Part shown: positions 1-32,752 of the stretch, in pieces | How the letters are laid out: each line of letters opens with the position of its first letter | Position numbering within the stretch: the stretch's first letter is position 1 | Source of the DNA: Corbicula japonica | Taxonomy: Eukaryota; Mollusca; Bivalvia; Venerida; Cyrenidae | Length of the DNA stretch: 64,000 nucleotides | Direction of reading: 5' to 3' | Assembly: GCA_038501625.1 (NCBI GenBank) | Contig: JAZAYU010000034.1 | Coordinates: forward strand, 1,302,001-1,366,000 | Program-made: the position numbers and the translations under genes | The notes under the pieces: generated by a model | The model's input: the letters and a program-made list of their open reading frames with translations, nothing else | Database searches by the model: none | What the model was told of the DNA's origin: nothing

Positions 1-500
1 AAAGTCTATGGCGAAATTCAACAACAGCAACAAAGCCATTTCCATTTCGTTTAAATCGAAAACAAAATGACCCAGATGCTGACATCGTTTCCAGAACATC
101 CTCGGTGTGATCTTACAACATCCCCGAAACAAAAAAAAAACATGAGAAACACATTTTCAATCCAAATTATGAATTTATATTCAGCAAATTTCAATGTTGT
201 CATGCCGCTATGAAAGTTTACACAAATGACGTCATACAGAAGATCGATTTATTTAATTAAACACAACTTCAGAAGCCTATAACTGGTAGATTTTTTTATC
301 TAGACTCTAGCGCAGTTAATATTATTTATTTATTTTTACTTATTTTGGCTAATTGGGGAAACGGTAGGATAAATTCTTGGGGAACTAGCTTATGTAACAT
401 CCGATACGACCAAATTACACACGTTTTAATTTCGCTCTACTAGGCGATAGAAAGGGACAATTCATGGATTTTGCTTGTTTTTCAGGGTATGTGATAAATA
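1..500. other. No feature recognised
   Basis: AT-rich sequence with no coding frame, downstream of the SPCA gene. No gene or repeat identified. Confidence 0.5.
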
Positions 501-501
501 G

Positions 502-645
502 AATACATCATTCGTGATCATTTTATACTGAAATTATTAAACTCGTCATCTAAATCGATATAAAACTCGGCAAAAGCATCGTTTTATATCGATTTAGACG
601 ACTCGTTTAATAATTTCAGTATAAAATGATCACTCATGTTGTATC
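502..645. repeat. Long hairpin (MITE-like), ~60 bp arms
   Basis: GTGATCATTTTATACTGAAA ... AAATCGATATAAAAC and its mirror, separated by CTCGGCAAAAGCATC. The outer ends ATACATCATT / ACAACATGAG are partly matched. Confidence 0.85.
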
Positions 646-931
646 CTCTATATCCAAATAGCCATTTCTTTAATTCGGTGCAGGAATTACAGCATTTTAT
701 ACATTGTATAAAACAAACACTTTGGCATGATTTAGTTTATCTTAAGAACATGTGAACAAGTAATATACAGGTCCAAATTTTAAATTTTGAAAACAAAATG
801 ATAGCTTATTTGCATAAATTAATGAAAAATGCATAAAGTAATCAATTATCAATATTTAAATGTCAGTTCTGCGCCAAGTTGTAATGGATTTTGGATTTTC
901 AGATCTGAAGAGCATTTAATAGATCTTTTAA

Positions 932-1125
932 CCCTTTCCTCCATAGATACACCATTATTGCGTGGGCAAACAGTTTAGATCTAAACTGTTCGCTTTATGA
1001 TTTGTTAGGTCATTTCTGACCAAAATGCGACCAGTTCAGATCCTGATCAGAAGGCATAGATGTGCTGGCTGATCTGGATCTACAATGGTCACATGTGTAA
1101 ACATGCGCATATATGGAGGAAAGGG
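932..1125. mobile_element. Family-1 MITE, intact ends
   Basis: CCCTTTCCTCCATA ... TATGGAGGAAAGGG between TTAA at 928-931 and 1126-1129. It shows the standard internal plan: arm GATCC(A/T)GATCAG...CTGATCAGGATC, AT-rich centre (TTAGGTTATTTCTGACC), then the mirror arm. Here the left arm is shortened. Confidence 0.88.
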
Positions 1126-1777
1126 TTAAATAAAATAGCACTTTTCAAGAACACTGTGTTTTCAATAAATAACATTTACCAACATGTACCACAGCCCTAC
1201 AAGTTATACAACAAATAACATATTTTTTCAAAGCAATTATTTACACATATATGTAAGCAGTTATTATTGCAAGTAGTACGATACTGATCATACTGAAAAT
1301 CTAAATGTGCCTTATATGTATGAAATAACCCTAAACTTGATTGCCTATATTTGGTTATGCAATATCTGTAATCATTATGCTCAGCAACCCAATGGTAGCT
1401 TACCCCTTGTACAGTTGAGGTCTAAATATGGTTGAAGTCTAAATAAATTTGTATAAAGTGTCATGTCTTTCATAAATAAAAAAGCCAAAGGAATAAATGT
1501 AATAAAAAGCCTAAAAAGTACAAGCAAAAATTCATATAAAACATAAAATTGATCAGTTTCAGCACAAGAACAATCATTTTTGGTCTCTATATCACTATTA
1601 CATATCAATAAATATTTAACAACTGTAACAATGCTGCTGATAAAAGTGTTTACACTAACACCGACAACAACTTCAATATTTCTAAACTTAAAATTTCAGT
1701 ATTTTCTACATGAAATAAATATCAGTTTTTAAATGATGGCTTTTTGATAGATCTTTGTAAGTTTAATGTAATATACA

Positions 1778-1990
1778 TAAACCTTTTATCACATTAGCAA
1801 CCAATGTAAATCCAAATCATCCATGCTGTTCGATCAGGATCTACATTGTTCACTTTTAGATTCATTAGGTTGTGTCTGATTAACAAGTGAAAGATCTCGA
1901 TCCAGATCAAATGGCATATATGCACCAGCTGATCTGTGTCTACAAACTGTTTGTGGTAAAAGTGTAGATCCGCATTAGCCTGCACATCCT
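1778..1990. mobile_element. Family-1 MITE, diverged
   Basis: It retains the GATCAGGATCTACATTGTTC, TTAGGTTGTGTCTGA and CAGCTGATCTGTGTCTAC segments. The ends are eroded. Confidence 0.6.
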
Positions 1991-2129
1991 TGCAATCTGA
2001 TCAGGATCTAGACTGTTGGCTTCTTGGCAAGAAGTAACCATATAAATCTAAAAGCAACTTGGTCCAGTCAATCCAAAAGTGCTCTATCAGTAGCATAAAC
2101 AATTTTACCAGCATATGGGCCACAATAAT

Positions 2130-2135
2130 TTTATT
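2130..2135 (-). terminator. Candidate poly(A) signal of the SPCA gene
   Basis: AATAAA on the minus strand about 50 bp past the SPCA stop codon. It is the nearest canonical signal. Other AATAAA words further downstream in this AT-rich sequence could be used instead. Confidence 0.4.
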
Positions 2136-2183
2136 TACACACAAATGTTCACAGGGGTAGGTAGTGGAATGGGAGTATCACAA

Positions 2184-24710
<22,527 letters not shown>

Positions 24711-24768
24711 CTGAAATATTACACAACACACTCAGAATAACATAAGTATGAAACAAAAGATGTCTCAA

Positions 24769-25176
24769 TCCTTTACTCACTTGATATGCCTTTTATCACA
24801 TGAGTGACCAGTTTTAATCCAGATCAGCTGTCACATATGTGCCTTCTAATCTGGAACTACTCTTTCCTTTTTGGGCCAAAAATAATGTAAAGAATCTAAA
24901 AGCTAACAGTGTAGATCCTGTTCAGATGGCACAGATGTGCATATCTACACTGGGCTGAAGGTTATAAAGCTGAGATTGGAAACCAGTCTCAAATCTCAAG
25001 CATCTGATTGGCTGAAATGGCGACTGGGGAAACCAGTCTCAAATCTCAAGCATCTGACTGGCTGAAATGGCGACCAGTCACCATTTCAGCCAATCAGATG
25101 CTCGAGATTTGAGACTGGTTTCCATGCTCAGTTTTTTAACCTTGGGCACTGGTCTTCCATGGAATAAAGGCCATGA
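24769..25176. mobile_element. Family-1 MITE with a family-2 element inside
   Basis: Family-1 sequence 24769-24954 and 25147-25176 is split by a family-2 hairpin (24955-25146). CACT occurs on both sides of the insertion. Confidence 0.72.
24955..25146. mobile_element. Family-2 hairpin MITE with duplicated left arm
   Basis: The segment GGAAACCAGTCTCAAATCTC ... GGCTGAAATGGCGAC occurs twice in tandem before the mirror arm, making it ~190 rather than ~145 bp. Flanked by CACT on both sides, within family 1. Confidence 0.82.
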
Positions 25177-25814
25177 AGTTACCGGTTAAATACCAGTAAT
25201 TCATCATCATAACAAGACTAAAATGCAGTCAGATCTATTGTTATGGTTAAATATCTTGTCAACAAATTCCTGCAACATCCTATGGCAAATGTATTATTAG
25301 ACCCAAAATTTCCAAAAAAAAACATTTAGGACTTGTATTGGTGGTGATACAGCTAACAAGATACAGTAAGAGTGAGACAAAGTGAGATAACTCCCTCACA
25401 AAAAAATTCAGTAAATGATGGCTAAAAAATAGGTACAAAAGTTATTGGAATGTGACCAGACCAGTCATTCAGGGGGTTTGCAGACATTTTGAAATATGAT
25501 TGGAGAATTTTTCTAAAAAAGTGAAACACAATCAATAGTTAAACTACAGCTGCCAGAAGTTGCAGATTTTATATTCATACAAGCAGCCGTTTTGAATGGT
25601 TACCAGTGACAACACTTATACTTCTGCACTAGTATACGAGGTACCAAATTCAGAAAATCTCTATTTAAATTTCACTCTTTTCTTGTAATTATACTAATAT
25701 TAAAATTCAAAATAAAAGATTAGTTTTTAATCTATCAGGCTAGCTGTAGGCTAACATCTATACAAACCAAAATGGCTTGAAGAAATTTATAAAGTTCAAT
25801 CTAAAGAAATTTAA

Positions 25815-25930
25815 TGTGTACAAAAAATGACCGGAGAGATCCTGATCAGATGTCACGGATATGCCGGCTGCTCTCAATCTACACTGGTTACACATGCAAT
25901 AAAATGTGTATGGAGTGAAGGAAAAAAAGC
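25815..25930. mobile_element. Family-1 right-half fragment
   Basis: GAGATCCTGATCAGATGTCA ... CTACACTGGTTACACATGC and a GGAGTGAAGG end. Confidence 0.55.
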
Positions 25931-26047
25931 TTAATGGGAAAACAGGAACTTCATAATTGGTTAAACTTGAGATATAAGTGTGGCCATGACTGGGAGAATA
26001 ATAATGGTCAAGTGCCTTCTTAAGCATGTCACTTTTTTTTATTTTAA

Positions 26048-26202
26048 CCCTTTCTCCTCCATAAATACGCATTTTGGTCAGAAATCAACTAACAAATCAA
26101 AAAGCGAACAGTTAAGATCCTGATCAGACGGCATGGTTTTGCTGGCTTATCTGGATCTTAACTGTTAGCAAAGCAATAGTGGTGTGTCTATGGAGGAAAG
26201 GG
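26048..26202. mobile_element. Family-1 MITE, internally deleted, intact ends
   Basis: TTAA at 26044-26047 and 26203-26206. The first arm is missing and the second arm complete. Confidence 0.85.
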
Positions 26203-26290
26203 TTAAGTATTAAAGCTCTCTTTAGTTTTCCGCAAATTTTGCTAATAAGAGATAACAAGTTTAGCTCTTGATGCTAAGAGCCATTTAGGA

Positions 26291-26434
26291 CTGGAGGTTA
26301 TAAAGCTGAGCATGGAAACCAGTCTCAAATCTCAAGCATCTGATTGGCTGAAATGGCGACTGGTCGCCATTTCAGCCAATCAGATGCTTAAGATTTGAGA
26401 CTGGTTTCCATGCTCAGTTTCATAACCTTGGGCA
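26291..26434. mobile_element. Family-2 hairpin MITE
   Basis: Nearly perfect: arms meet at GGCGACTGGTCGCC. It lies ~100 bp outside the left arm of the TRIM duplication. Confidence 0.9.
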
Positions 26435-26935
26435 CATAACTTTGTACATATACAATATCATGCAGAAAAACACAGTTATATCAGTCTGAACATTTATCTT
26501 ATAAAGCAGCTAGTTCACAAAATGGTATTGAAAATATATGAGAGAAGCATATCAAATAACATTCACATGCAACCTCCTTACACAACCTTAGAACAAGGAT
26601 TAGGCATATCAGGAATAGCCACATTCAGAAAACTAGTTGAAGGAAAGAGAACATGAGATATTTATCCCTTCAATCCATAATATTATATATGTGTTTTTAG
26701 GCAAGTGTGACTATTACAGATCCAGATCAGCCAGCATATACATGCAGTATGATCTGGATCTGCACTGGTCCTATCATGGTCAGAAATAACCTAATGAATC
26801 TAAAAGCTAACAGTGTAGATCCTGATCAGATGGCATGGATATGCTGACTGATCTGGATGTAACTGTTTGTCCATGCAATAAAGTTGTGTCTATGAAGTAA
26901 AGGATTTTATATTGATTTAACTGACAACTCATTAA

Positions 26936-27718
26936 GGTATGACCATCCTAATGAATACCTATATCAAGAAGAGTATCCAAGGGAGGTAACTATAGTAGTA
27001 AATTAGCTTAGAGTTCTGTCATGCAAGAGGACCAGGGTTCAAATCCCACTGGAAGCTATTTTTTTTTTGTAAGCCTAGAGCTTAAATAATTGGCATATTT
27101 CTTTTTTTTCCTGTGTAATTCTGTCATTGAATATAAAATTCTCATGATTTAAACTAAAATAAGCAAAATAATCAAGATTAAAGGGGTTTTCGCTATCAGA
27201 ATAGTGTTTATTCAAGTCATCAATTTGAAAATTTCTAAAACTGGACGGTAAACTTCTCTGAAATTTTGTTTAAATTTTGTTTAAGGTATATAGTTAAAAA
27301 TTAGTAAAGTTTGGTATATTGCACCAATCAGGATTTTGCACAATTTTCATTAATTTAGTCTCGTGAAATATAAAAAAATGCATTTTTTAAATTTATTTGG
27401 TCAAAAAATGTCATTTTAAGATAAATTCTGTATTTATATATTATATCTTAAATTGGTTTAGTAAAATATAACATACTTTGGATGAACTGTAAAAAATTAG
27501 GGTTGAATTTATCAATAACAAAAAAATTTGTCACTGATTAAAGAATTTGGATACTTTCACGTTTTTTCTCACTTTTTTAAATAAAAAAACCTAAAAATCT
27601 CAAAAACTACACGGTGAAAATCATTAAAATTTTGCATACAAGTCAGTGGTATGAAGCAGTTGATGAAAAAATAATCAGATGTTGGATTCTTAATAGTGCC
27701 CATTAGGATGGTCATACC
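26936..27718. mobile_element. TTAA-flanked 783 bp element with an 18 bp terminal inverted repeat
   Basis: Terminal inverted repeat GGTATGACCATCCTAATG (the right end reads CATTAGGATGGTCATACC). TTAA at 26932-26935 and 27719-27722. The paralogous sequence at 33642-33645 has a single TTAA with no element, so the boundaries are directly visible. TTAA targeting suggests a piggyBac-type transposase acted in trans; none is encoded. Confidence 0.88.
26985..27066 (+). other. tRNA-like (B-box) segment inside the TTAA element
   Basis: GGTTCAAATCC matches an RNA polymerase III B box, preceded by an A-box-like TTAGCTTAGAG and followed by a T-run. It could be a tRNA-derived SINE head carried inside the element. 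No complete cloverleaf was found. Confidence 0.3.
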
Positions 27719-28382
27719 TTAAGTTAATAAAACTGAAAAGACAGGAGCAACTGCAGTGACTGTTCCACCAAAGAATTTTACTAACATTCCATACACACAA
27801 GAAACAACAATCATTTTGATATGTATCTGAATTTCTCATCATAATACAATATTTACCACTGATAACATTGCCAAAACATTTATTTTTTCTTACAACACAA
27901 TGGGAGATCACTGCATTTGCATTTTAAAATGCTCCAAATTACAAAGTACCCCCCAATATAGTCTACCTAGAAAATTATAAAGAATGTCTTCTGTCGGAGC
28001 CTTGCAGTGTCCACCACTTGGATATTGTGTTCGACAGACAGTTACCTAACTGTCACAGAGCACCACAGCAAGAAAATTGTTCTGCAAGCATCCAGTGACG
28101 GTACTGCAGATGTTTATTTTGACCCGTAAAGGTAGGTGGTCAGCTTTGACTCGTTTTTATCAAAATATTAAGCAATTCTTTGAAAAACGGGGAACGTGAT
28201 TCGATGCATATTGGATTTATCTGCAGGCTTGTATAATATGAGACCGAAATACGCAAACATGGTTGAGTTATGACGATCATTCCGCCTCTGAAATGAGCAT
28301 CATTTAATGTGAGGTGAAGCTTTTTTCGATTTTCGAGCAATATTTAGTTGTATTCTCGTCCTGTATCATTGCAAGAACAAAT

Positions 28383-28473
28383 GCTTCGATTATATAATCG
28401 ATGATTGATCGAAAAGGGTTGTTCGATAATTTCCAATGATCGATTATGATTTTTGTCCAATTTTTTAACCCTA
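28383..28473. mobile_element. Solo end of the TAGGG hAT-like family
   Basis: About 90 bp closely matching 17199-17289 (TGCTTCGATTATATAATCGA ... AACCCTA). It abuts a family-1 fragment on the right. The other terminus was not found within the preceding 300 bp. Confidence 0.65.
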
Positions 28474-28850
28474 GTAGCAAACAGTGTAGATCTTGATCAG
28501 ATGCCTGGATCTAAATGTTTGCACATTCAAACCTTTATTGAGTAAAGGATTAAATATAAATATCAAGTAAAACCTCTGGCAGAAAACACAATGCCAAACA
28601 GTAGAGAGAAAGAGAGAGAGTATAATATAAGTTTATTATACAATCAATTTTAAAATTAATACACCACAGACAATAAAGAACTTGGTGGGTTACCACCTTG
28701 GATTGGCTTGTGGCCGATATGTTTAAAACAGTTTCTAGGGTGCCCAGTCTCACATTCACTGCCAGATCTTCAATATACAATTTTTTTTATCCGGCTATAT
28801 CAAATATCTTACAACTGAAATTGGCAAAGCTTTGATTTTTTCTCATTTAA

Positions 28851-29080
28851 CCCTTTCCTCCATAGAAACACCTTTATTTCGAGGGCCAACAGTTAAGATC
28901 CAGATCAGCTGGCACATCTGTGCCATCTAATCTGGATCTAAACTGCGTTTTTTTATTCATTAGGTTATTTCTAACCAAAATGCGACCAGTGCAGATCCTG
29001 ATCAGACATCAGGGATGTGCCGGCTGATCTCTATCTACACTGGTCGCATGTGTAAAAATGAGAATATATGGAGGAAAAGG
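28851..29080. mobile_element. Family-1 MITE, full length (230 bp)
   Basis: TTAA at 28847-28850 and 29081-29084. Both arms and the ATTAGGTTATTTCTAACC centre are present. Confidence 0.9.
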
Positions 29081-29084
29081 TTAA

Positions 29085-29275
29085 CCTTTACTTCATACCA
29101 TACGGCTGTTATTCCATGGCCAACAGTGTAGATCCAGATCAGCCTGCACATCATTGTTTTATTTCTGACCAAGTAGTGACCATTGTTGATCCTGATTAGT
29201 CAGCAGAGAAGTGATTGCTGATCTTGATCTACTTCATTGCACACGATAAAACCCATCGTATGAAGTTAAGTATAG
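29085..29275. mobile_element. Family-1 MITE, diverged, sharing a TTAA with its neighbour
   Basis: CCTTTACTTCATACCATACG ... CATCGTATGAAGTTAAG, immediately after the previous copy's TTAA. Confidence 0.65.
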
Positions 29276-29294
29276 GATAAGAATTGCTCTTTAA

Positions 29295-29474
29295 ACCTTT
29301 CCTCCATTGATACACCTTTATTGCGAGGGCGAACATCCGTGCCGTCTGATGAGGATCTAAACTGTTTGCATTTTGATTCATTAGGTTATTTCTGACCAAA
29401 ATGCGACCAGTGCAGATCCAGATCAGACCGCACAGATGTGTCGGCGTAAAAATGTGTACATATGGAGGAAAGGG
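29295..29474. mobile_element. Family-1 MITE just downstream of the TRIM-like gene
   Basis: TTAA at 29291-29294, ACCTTTCCTCCATTG ... ATGGAGGAAAGGGATAA. It carries AATAAAGGTGT on the minus strand (~29313-29322), about 200 bp past the TRIM stop. Confidence 0.85.
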
Positions 29475-29519
29475 ATAAAAGCTCTCACTAATGCCACCAA
29501 CAATGATGGTTTATCAGGT

Positions 29520-30960
29520 TCATTCACTGATGTCATATCCTTCAATTTCATCACCAATGCCACCTACGATCAGTTTTGAGGTTTTCTTACTATAGCATAA
29601 ACTTTTACAACTCTTGTCTCTTTTCAAAACTTCTCCAATCAGTTTTCCATCAGGTGTGAACTGTAAAACATTGTTAGAATCCTCTCCACAAACTAGAACA
29701 CCGTTATTCTTTAACAGACATACGCCATGCGCTCCTTTAAGTTTAGGATCAGTAAACTCACCAATAAGCTGACCATTTCTTCCCAAAATAATCAGACCCT
29801 TTCTCCTGTGAGCAACATATATTCTAGAGTCACTCACAGCAACACTGCAGAGATCAAAATGATTAAACAAGCAACTGAGAAATCCAACATTTGAATGAGG
29901 CAGACTAAACTGCTGCAGTCTGTCACCCATCATGGTGTTAACATAAATGGATGTTTTTTCATCAGAAGTAAACAGCATCCCATCAGCATATGCTAAACAA
30001 TGACAGTCAAAACCAGTGTTTATCTGCCTCATCTTCTGCATAGCGTATCCAATAGAAACGATTTGTATTTGTTGGAAACTACCACAGCTTACTGCAACGA
30101 TTTGTATTACTTGGGAACTGCTACACCTTACTGCAACATCTCGGTTACTTATGGCACACACTTGACGTGCCCCAGTAACATTACACGAGACTCTGACCTG
30201 GTAGGAGAAAGGTTTCAGGCATTTCAGAAGGTTATTATTACATTCAACCAAGATAATAGACCCATTATCAAGTTCACACATACTCAGGATATTAATTGTT
30301 CCTTCGTTGAATCTCTCAGTCACGTTGTATTTCTTGCTGCCTTTGATCTGCATTAAGGAGTTAGAGAGACTCTTAAGTGATGTAGGGTTGGTTTGGGTTC
30401 TGGCTACTGGTGGAAAGTGACCATTACCTCTAGGCTGGATTGATCCCAAGGCTTGTATATCACTGAAGAGCAACTGGAACTGCTGATAAGAAACAAATGA
30501 AATTTCCATTGAAGGTGCTTGGGATTTGGCTGCTGTGACTTTTTCAATAGCTTGAGATGCTATTGCATTGGCCATCTTCATGGTAACAAACATCTGTGAT
30601 ACATTTTTGCCAGCAGATTTTATGTTCTCTTGTGCAGATTGTACTTGAGTTAGAGCAGCTTGAAGTTTCTCTAGTGATGCATCAATCCAGTCATTGAGGG
30701 ACTGGAATACACCCTCCAATTCCATGACACTGTTCTTTTCTAATTCATCCAGTCTTTGATTAATTTCTTGTCTTAACTTTCTGATCTCTTGCGTTGATGT
30801 TTCTTTTTTACTTCTAATGTTTATCTTATCTATGAGAAACATCTTTTTAAGCTCATCCAGAGATCTGGCTACTGTCCTCAACTGTTTCGCAATAGTTATT
30901 GAATTTTCAATTGTGTTGTTCTTAATGTAATCTGGGACGTAAACTTTATCTTTGCAAGCA
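29520..30960 (-). CDS. TRIM-like exon 2 (coiled coil, NHL-like region, stop)
   Basis: 1441 bp, acceptor TTTCAG|TGCTTGC. It completes B-box 2 (SAC) and then runs uninterrupted to the stop. The first internal Met at 30881 is not the real start, because the frame is open upstream to the acceptor and joins exon 1. Confidence 0.92.
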
Positions 30961-31897
30961 CTGAAATAAATTTTTATAGTTAGTTGGAGAGAGTTTTACA
31001 TTGCTTCAGTACTTTTTTTGAAATTCAAATTAATTTATAAATTAACTTCTAACTCTTCAGTAATTCTTAGAACTTCTCAGATACTGGAAAATTTTAGAAA
31101 CCTGAAAAATCAGTTACTAATCGATGAAATGGGCAAAAGATAATTAAGTAAAAACTAGCAATGAGTCTTAAATCTAAAGCAGCTTATTGGTTTACATTTA
31201 GATCTGAGTCTCCAAACTGCCCAATCACAAGCTAGTTTTTTTGCTGTCCATATCAGACTGCAAATTCGGCCCAGGATTGTCTTCATTAAATAATTAACGG
31301 CAGCTACAAAAGCATCACCTAATCATTCTTACACATGTGCTACCAGTGTAGATCCAGATCAGCCAACACATCTGTGCCGTCTGATCAGGATCTGCACTGG
31401 TCGCATTTTGGTCAGAAATAAGCTATTAAATAGCGAACAGTGCAAATCCTAATCAGACTGCAGGAATGTGCCGGCTGATCTTGATCTACACTGTTTGCCC
31501 ATGCAATAAAGTTGTTTCTGTGGAGGAAAGGGTTAATAAAATAAATAAATAATTATGAACAATACCTATGCTCCAGTACCATACATGTAGTGCAGCCCAC
31601 CGCATCATGCTGCCTGCAGTACATGTCCACTGGCTTGTGTCCATGTACTTTACACCTAGCAGTCGGTACCATGGGAAACCATGCACTTGATCCAGGACGG
31701 AACTTTGCTCTGTCCAAAATCTCATGGTTTATTAAAAAGTCATTGTGTAAGTTCACACAAGTGGAACACAAATACTCCTGACAGTCTATACAGAACTTGT
31801 GTGCCTCTGTGATTTTGTTCTTTCTGTTGCACACTGAACACAAAAAATCAAATATTTCCTCATGTCCTCCCATACTTTCTCCTCTTTCATATGCCAT
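29520..31897 (-). CDS. TRIM-like B-box / coiled-coil / NHL-repeat protein without RING (two exons, 590 aa)
   Basis: Exon 1 is 31566-31897 and exon 2 is 29520-30960, joined at a split Ser codon (AG|T), giving 590 residues and a TGA stop. B-box 1 uses Cys20, 23, 36, 39, 44, 47 with His51/58. B-box 2 uses Cys82, His85, Cys94, His97, Cys102, Cys105 and His110, with the usual HKPVDMYC core; its His110-Ser111-Ala112-Cys113 end spans the intron. A Lys/Glu-rich coiled coil covers about 138-260. From ~330 to the end are NHL-like beta-propeller strands (for example GAHGVCLLKNNGVLVCG and VLQFTPDGKLIGEV). This is the TRIM2/3/56/71-like architecture, but no RING precedes the B-boxes, so ubiquitin-ligase activity cannot be assumed. 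It lies in the spacer of an inverted duplication (arms ~26536-28067 and ~33294-34922). The cellular role is unknown. Confidence 0.93.
31320..31532. mobile_element. Family-1 MITE in the TRIM-like intron
   Basis: Right TTAA at 31533-31536 and GTGGAGGAAAGGG are intact; the left end is eroded. It is ~34 bp from the exon 1 donor. Confidence 0.8.
31566..31897 (-). CDS. TRIM-like exon 1 (start codon, B-boxes 1 and 2)
   Basis: 332 bp from ATG to the donor CATAG|GTATTG, 110 codons plus two bases. The start MAYERGESMGG is the first in-frame ATG after upstream AT-rich sequence. A second Met at position 9 is possible. Confidence 0.92.
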
Positions 31898-32168
31898 TTT
31901 TTAACAATAAATTGCTCACAAAAAATAAGTTGCACTCTTTAAAAGTAGCTTTGACATTTTATAGTATTAATTGTTTTAAAACTGTTATACTGCATTTTCA
32001 AGTGGTTTCCTATAACTGATATTTTAAGATAAAACATTTAGTCCATTGCCCAGTTGGTTGCTATAAGCAACTGGAACTTGTTAGTGCATTTCAGTTTTTA
32101 AATAAGTATTTTATAATTTTTTAGTAGTTTGGTAAAACAACTATAGCGCATGTTCAGAGCTGTTTCAA

Positions 32169-32195
32169 ATGCAAATTGTCTGTTCAATTGGGCGG
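32169..32195 (-). promoter_or_regulatory. Candidate proximal promoter elements of the TRIM-like gene
   Basis: An octamer (ATGCAAAT, 32169-32176), a CCAAT box (on the minus strand, 32187-32191) and a GC box (GGGCGG, 32190-32195) lie within 27 bp, about 270 bp upstream of the start codon. Motif clustering is all that supports this; no start site was mapped. Confidence 0.35.
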
Positions 32196-32328
32196 CACTC
32201 CTTCACACAGACTTTAATCCCGCTCTCTTTCTCACTAATTTTCAAATTTTCAAGCACTTGCACAGGAGGCCACATACAATTGGATAAATATCTGAGCTAG
32301 ATATGTCCTTCTCAATGCACTTGAAGTA

Positions 32329-32433
32329 GTAACATCCATTAGCACACTCATAACAATTGAAAGATAATGCATAATGCACACGTAAATGGTAACATCCGTA
32401 AGCACGCTCAGAACAATTGAGAAAACATGAATA
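32329..32433. repeat. Two-copy tandem repeat (~60 bp)
   Basis: GTAACATCCATTAGCACACT and GTAACATCCGTAAGCACGCT each lead into AACAATTGA and AATAATG words. The short Cys-rich frame here on the minus strand is a product of the repeat. Confidence 0.65.
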
Positions 32434-32515
32434 ATGTTCCACTCATTATCTTTTAGGTGCGACATTGTTTCACTTCTCTGTCAGCTTTTTGTTCAACATA
32501 ATATCTTTGATCACT

Positions 32516-32661
32516 GCCCAAGGTTATAAAACTGAGCATGGAAACCAGTCTCAAATATAAAGCATCTGAATGGCTGAAATGGCGACCAGTTGCCATTTCA
32601 GGCAATCAGATGCTTGAGATTTGAGACTGGTTTCCATGCTCAGTTTTATAACCTTCAGCCC
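32516..32661. mobile_element. Family-2 hairpin MITE
   Basis: GCCCAAGGTTATAAAACTGA ... AACCTTCAGCCC, few mismatches. It is followed 90 bp later by a family-1 copy. Confidence 0.9.
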
Positions 32662-32752
32662 ACATGTTGTTCCCTCATTCTCTCAAGCATAAGCTCTGTG
32701 GAAATCCAGCATTTTGGTTCATCCTGAATCAGTATGTGTGACAGAGCTTTAA

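Larger units (their letters stand above)
26536..28067. repeat. Left arm of the inverted duplication flanking the TRIM-like gene
   Basis: Segments 26536-26583, 26662-26935 and 27719-28067 are reverse complements (with scattered mismatches) of 34874-34922, 33642-33905 and 33294-33641. The arm is interrupted by the 783 bp TTAA element. It includes a family-1 copy at ~26664-26908. Confidence 0.88.

Noticed and set aside
30000..30356. Plus-strand 118-codon frame
   Set aside because: Antisense shadow of TRIM-like exon 2.
32242..32465. Cys-rich minus-strand frame with an internal repeat, possible secreted peptide
   Set aside because: The repetition is at DNA level (two ~60 bp copies), there is no signal peptide, and other frames are equally open.
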